From assembly GCA_964057225.1 (NCBI GenBank), contig OZ059899.1:11408001-11472000 (forward strand): a stretch of DNA of 64,000 nt, given 5' to 3'. The stretch comes from Auanema rhodensis (Eukaryota > Nematoda > Chromadorea > Rhabditida > Rhabditidae). Every line of letters begins with the position of its first letter. Within the stretch, counting starts at the first letter, position 1. Below the pieces are notes generated by a model. The model saw only the letters and a list, made by a program, of their open reading frames with translations, was not told the origin of the DNA and made no database searches. Below are positions 60,880 through 64,000 of the stretch, piece by piece. A program made the position numbers and the translations under genes.

Positions 60880-62288
60880 CAGTCCTGTGCGAAATAGTTG
60901 GGACACCCTCAACTAAAAGACCCCAGAAACCCACTTCAAACTACAAAAAAAAATTTCAAAAAATTAATTTAGGTTTCAGGATCAAGTATCAAGATATTGA
61001 TTGAAAATAGACTTCAAAATGATGAAAATTGAATTTTTAAAAAATAATTTAAGTTTAAAATTGAATTTTATGTTGATTTCATTGTTTTGCATAATTAAAA
61101 ATAAAAATTCATAATTTAAGATGGTTAGAGGCAAGAAAACTACCCCTGAAGTCCAAAACATCGTTCTAAGCATGAAGAATAGAGGGTTCAGCGTACGGAA
61201 GATAAGTCAGCTTCTGACTTTGCCGAAGAGTACGGTTCAAAATATTTGGAAAGCTTCACAAGAACCATACCAAATGGAGACAAGAGGAAGAGGAAGAAAA
61301 ACAACAGTAGGACAAGATAATTTATTAATTAAACTCGTAGAGCGGCATCCGGATATCACGTCATCCGAGTTAAGCCAACATCTTCTAAGAATGTTCAGGA
61401 TTAGGCTTGATCCTTCGAATATTCGACGAAGATTGTTGGCGAGAAATCTAAGAGCTCGAGTTCCTGCACGAAAGCCTCTAATATCGGTTGGTAACAGGCA
61501 GAAGAGAATAGATTTTGCCCGAGAGCATTTAAACTGGACGTTTGAAGATTGGTCATCTGTAATATTCACAGATGAGAGCAAGTTCTGCCTGTTTGGAAAC
61601 GATGGACCAGGATTTGTAAGAAGACCTCCAAATCAACGCTTCAACCCTAAATACATGCTACCCACGGTGAAGCATGGTGGCGGCAACGTCATGGTTTGGG
61701 GCTGCTTTTGTGCTTCCGAAGTTGGCCCTCTTTTTCGTATAGAAGGCAGGATGTGTGCCGAAGATTACCAAAATATATTAGAAGAATGTTTCCTTCCGTA
61801 TGCTGTATCAAAATTTGGAACAAGAAATCGGTTCATTCTTCAACAAGATAATGATCCGAAGCACACTGCTCGTTCGACGACAAGGTTTCTGGAGGACAAT
61901 CGCCTGAACGTGCTGAAATGGCCTAGCCAATCTCCAGATCTCAACCCTATTGAGCATCTTTGGAGGGAACTTGGCCGACGTTCATCGCAATTCCCATGTT
62001 CGAACAAAGATGAGAAATTCAGAGTCCTACGAACACTCTGGAGAGAAATAACACCGACTCTTCTGAAGAAACTCGTCGAATCGATGCCCAGAAGACTTCA
62101 GGCAGTAATTGATAATTTTGGCTATCCTACTAAATATTAATAAACGTGTTAATTTCAATTTTTAATTTTATTTATTGATTCTATAGAGTTTTTGAATACT
62201 CATCATATTTTTTTTCGATTTTTTTGTAGTTTGTTTCGAAAGATATGAGGGATTCTAGTAAGTGTCCCAACTATTTCGCACAGGACTG
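60880..62288 (+). mobile_element. Complete Tc1 transposon (DD34E)
   Basis: 1409 bp with perfect 27-bp terminal inverted repeats (60880-60906 and 62262-62288) starting CAGTCCTGTGCG, flanked by TA on both sides (60878-60879 and 62289-62290), the Tc1/mariner target duplication. It contains a single uninterrupted transposase gene. All structural parts for mobility are present, so it may be recent. Confidence 0.95.
61121..62140 (+). CDS. Tc1-family transposase
   Basis: 339 codons, the normal length for Tc1 transposases, with no stop or frameshift. The N-terminal paired-like helix-turn-helix (about 1-50, GFSVRKISQLLTLPKSTVQ) is followed by a GRGRK basic hook near 56-60 and a second HTH (about 60-115). 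The DDE domain has D151 (FTDESKF), D243 (QQDNDPKH) and E278 (NPIEHLW); the last two are separated by 34 residues, the Tc1 signature DD34E. The Gly-rich HGGGNVMVWG block is present at about 185-194. The start ATG lies 215 bp inside the left TIR. It would bind the TIRs and catalyse cut-and-paste into TA. Confidence 0.95.
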   Translation: MVRGKKTTPEVQNIVLSMKNRGFSVRKISQLLTLPKSTVQNIWKASQEPYQMETRGRGRKTTVGQDNLLIKLVERHPDITSSELSQHLLRMFRIRLDPSNIRRRLLARNLRARVPARKPLISVGNRQKRIDFAREHLNWTFEDWSSVIFTDESKFCLFGNDGPGFVRRPPNQRFNPKYMLPTVKHGGGNVMVWGCFCASEVGPLFRIEGRMCAEDYQNILEECFLPYAVSKFGTRNRFILQQDNDPKHTARSTTRFLEDNRLNVLKWPSQSPDLNPIEHLWRELGRRSSQFPCSNKDEKFRVLRTLWREITPTLLKKLVESMPRRLQAVIDNFGYPTKY

Positions 62289-62290
62289 TA

Positions 62291-62599
62291 TATATAATTA
62301 TATATTTTAAATTAATTTTTAAATATATTAAGTGAAAAAAAAATCTAAATTTTAAATATTTAAATTATATTTAAATTTTATATATAAACTAAATTTAAAT
62401 TTTAAATATATTAATTTGTTTTAAAATTCTATTTATTTCTTTATTCATTTATTAATTATGTTTGTTTACTTATTCTGTTTACTTATTTTGTTTATTATTT
62501 TATAATATTGTGTTTTTTTTTTACTGTTTTTATTTTTAAAGATCAATAAAATTTTTGCATATAGATAATTTTGTTCACCGTACTTGTTATGGGTAATTC
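62291..62599. other. AT-rich low-complexity DNA
   Basis: ATTTAAATTT-type repeats and long T runs. No gene or structured element seen. Confidence 0.5.
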
Positions 62600-62809
62600 A
62601 ATGGAACACATATCAAAGGTTAATTCGATAAGAACGATATGAAATACCAAAATTTAATGGAACACATATCGAAGGTTAATTCGATAAGAACGATATGAAA
62701 TACCAAAATTTAATGGAACACATATCGAAGGTTAATTCGATAAGAACGATATGAAATACCAAAATTTAATGGAACACATATCGAAGGTTAATTCGATAAG
62801 AACGACATT
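62600..62809. repeat. 56-bp minisatellite, about 3.8 copies
   Basis: Copies start at 62600, 62656, 62712 and 62768. The unit begins AATGGAACACATATCGAAGG. The first copy differs by one base (ATCAAAGG) and the last breaks off near 62809. Confidence 0.92.
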
Positions 62810-63082
62810 AAATTATTAATTTTTGAAATTACAAATTGTTATTAATTATATTTATTCTAACAAGTAAAAGTTTCAAATTAAAACTAATATACTAATATAA
62901 CAATACAATAACTGGGGCTGGTATCGTTTCGCCCACCCCCCCCCCCCAATGAGGTTAGCATTAGAGCAACATGGGTTTTTTATACTGAAAAAAAACACTG
63001 AAACAATAAAAATAGTTTTTTAATCCAAATTGCATCAGTCATCACTATCTTTTTGAAGTAAGTAAAATAAAAATAGTATTTA

Positions 63083-63301
63083 ATGAATTTTTTTATAAAA
63101 TTAGGAATGAATTTTCTTACTGTAGCAGAACATGTAAAAAATGAGAGTTCAGCAGTAGCTTTCTTACAATCGTATGAAATCTTACCAACTGAAAAGGAAT
63201 GTTGTGAACGTTCTATGAAGTTTATGTCTTTTTCTAAAGGACACAGATTCCGATGTAACAAGTGTAAGAAAGATATAAGCATGAAAAAAGGGACTTCCTA
63301 G
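63083..63301 (+). CDS. Merlin/IS1595 transposase, N-terminal part
   Basis: 72 codons ending in a zinc-ribbon half (FRCNKCKKDISMKKGTS). In IS1595/ISXO2-like transposases this Cys-rich motif sits directly before the catalytic domain. The frame stops at 63299-63301, where family members continue with a hydrophobic stretch. That stretch is found about 45 bp downstream in another frame, so there is either a short intron (possible GTAGTT...CTCTTAG at about 63304-63345) or a small disruptive insertion. The visible stop precedes the candidate donor site, which favours disruption. Confidence 0.55.
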   Translation: MNFFIKLGMNFLTVAEHVKNESSAVAFLQSYEILPTEKECCERSMKFMSFSKGHRFRCNKCKKDISMKKGTS

Positions 63302-63345
63302 AAGGTAGTTGAAAATAAAAACAAAAAAGCTTGAAACTACTCTTA

Positions 63346-64000
63346 GGTTCTCATTTAACATATTCTAAAGTGATTATGTTCATCTATCTCTGGGCAAACG
63401 AACTGTTATCTTGGAAAAGTTGCCAGAAAGAACTCAAAATTGGAAGCAAGACCACGTTCACAGACTGGACCAATTTTATGAGAGAAGCCTGCACTTTCAA
63501 GCTTCTGAAGTGTTCGGAGAAGATTGGAGGACCAGGATTGACCGTTGAAATTGACGAAACCGTTGTTGCTAGAAGGAAGTACAACGTTGGTAGAGTAGTA
63601 GGTCCTATTTGGGTATTTGGGGGGATATGTAGAGAAACAAAAGCATGTTTTCTGTATACTGTAGAAAATAGGGGGGCTCGAATGTTTGAAGACTGCATCA
63701 AACATTCTATTGAAGAGGGTAGTATCATTATTTCGGATTGCTGGAGAAGCTATAATAATATCTCTAACTTAGGTCATACCCACTTGACTGTTACCCATGG
63801 TAATAATTTTGTAGATCCAACGACCGGGGCTAACACTAACATGGTTGAAGGTATGTGGTCTCAAGCGAAAAAAAAATTCAAAAAAATGAATGGGGTACCC
63901 AAAGATTTTATTGAGTCTCATCTCTGCGAGTTTATGTATCGCCAGAGAAATAAGAATTGTGACATATTTGATTGTATTTTAAAAGACATTGCTTTTTTAT
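63346..64000 (+). CDS. Merlin/IS1595 transposase, catalytic domain, runs off window
   Basis: Open to the end of the window in the frame of position 63541. It starts SHLTYSKVIMFIYLWANE and continues with the conserved GGPGLTVEIDET (first Asp), ISDCWRSY (second Asp) and a block NNFVDPTTGANTNMVEGMW, corresponding to the third catalytic region (H/N...E). A basic KKKFKK stretch and LCEFMYRQR follow. These are the signatures of the DDE_Tnp_IS1595 (ISXO2-like, eukaryotic Merlin) domain. The C-terminus and stop are outside the window. Confidence 0.75.

Larger units (their letters stand above)
62920..64000 (+). mobile_element. Merlin/IS1595-type DNA transposon, right end outside window
   Basis: Assigned from the transposase it carries. 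A GC-rich stretch GGGGCTGGTATCGTTTCGCC near 62913-62932, followed by a C12-13 run, might be the left terminus, since it lies about 150 bp before coding sequence. This cannot be tested without the right end. Confidence 0.4.

Noticed and set aside
62932..62948. C-run as a telomere or G-quadruplex element
   Set aside because: A single homopolymer of about 12-13 C without repeated G/C tracts at regular spacing.

Overview
The window is eukaryotic, repeat-dominated DNA, most likely from a small-genome metazoan. A nematode is plausible: BEL/Pao elements with a phlebovirus-G2-like env, Tc1, Merlin/IS1595 and short introns would all fit. This is inference; no single-copy host gene is present to settle it. 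No convincing host protein-coding gene was found.

The backbone is a tandem array of a unit of about 666 bp, each carrying one tRNA-Ile gene (anticodon AAT). There are 31 full-length copies (29 on the minus strand, 2 on the plus strand) and 4 truncated ones. The array occupies 1-686, 1687-2998, 10451-27036, 45982-47774, 47775-49113 (inverted) and a relic at 59447-59826.

The array is broken up by transposable elements. (i) 687-1690 and 9561-10454 are near-identical segments holding a BEL/Pao gag zinc-knuckle fragment and a hairpin-rich, probably LTR-derived stretch. (ii) 3323-6937 is a BEL/Pao derivative whose long ORF joins an N-terminal region, the integrase C-terminal domain and an env, with no protease, RT, RNase H or integrase core. 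(iii) 27037-45981 is a very young BEL/Pao retrovirus-like element in an LTR-internal-LTR-internal-LTR tandem. Its 859-bp LTRs look identical and it is flanked by a 5-bp target duplication (GTTTT). Each copy encodes one 2631-codon Gag-Pol-Env polyprotein. (iv) 49114-58793 holds Ty3/Gypsy-like pol genes arranged as a large imperfect palindrome around a spacer of about 310 bp, with an env-like transmembrane segment fused upstream of the protease in the left arm. (v) 60030-60584 is a chimera of Gypsy integrase and BEL/Pao RNase H. (vi) 60880-62288 is a structurally complete Tc1 transposon with 27-bp perfect TIRs. (vii) 63083-64000 is a Merlin/IS1595-type transposase running off the window end.

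Taken together, a homogenising tRNA array (dimeric and trimeric higher-order patterns) is acting as landing site and recombination substrate. Three rearrangement breakpoints fall inside tRNA genes. Only the Tc1 transposase, and possibly the BEL/Pao polyproteins, look intact. Long near-identical repeats mean copy number and order depend on assembly quality.
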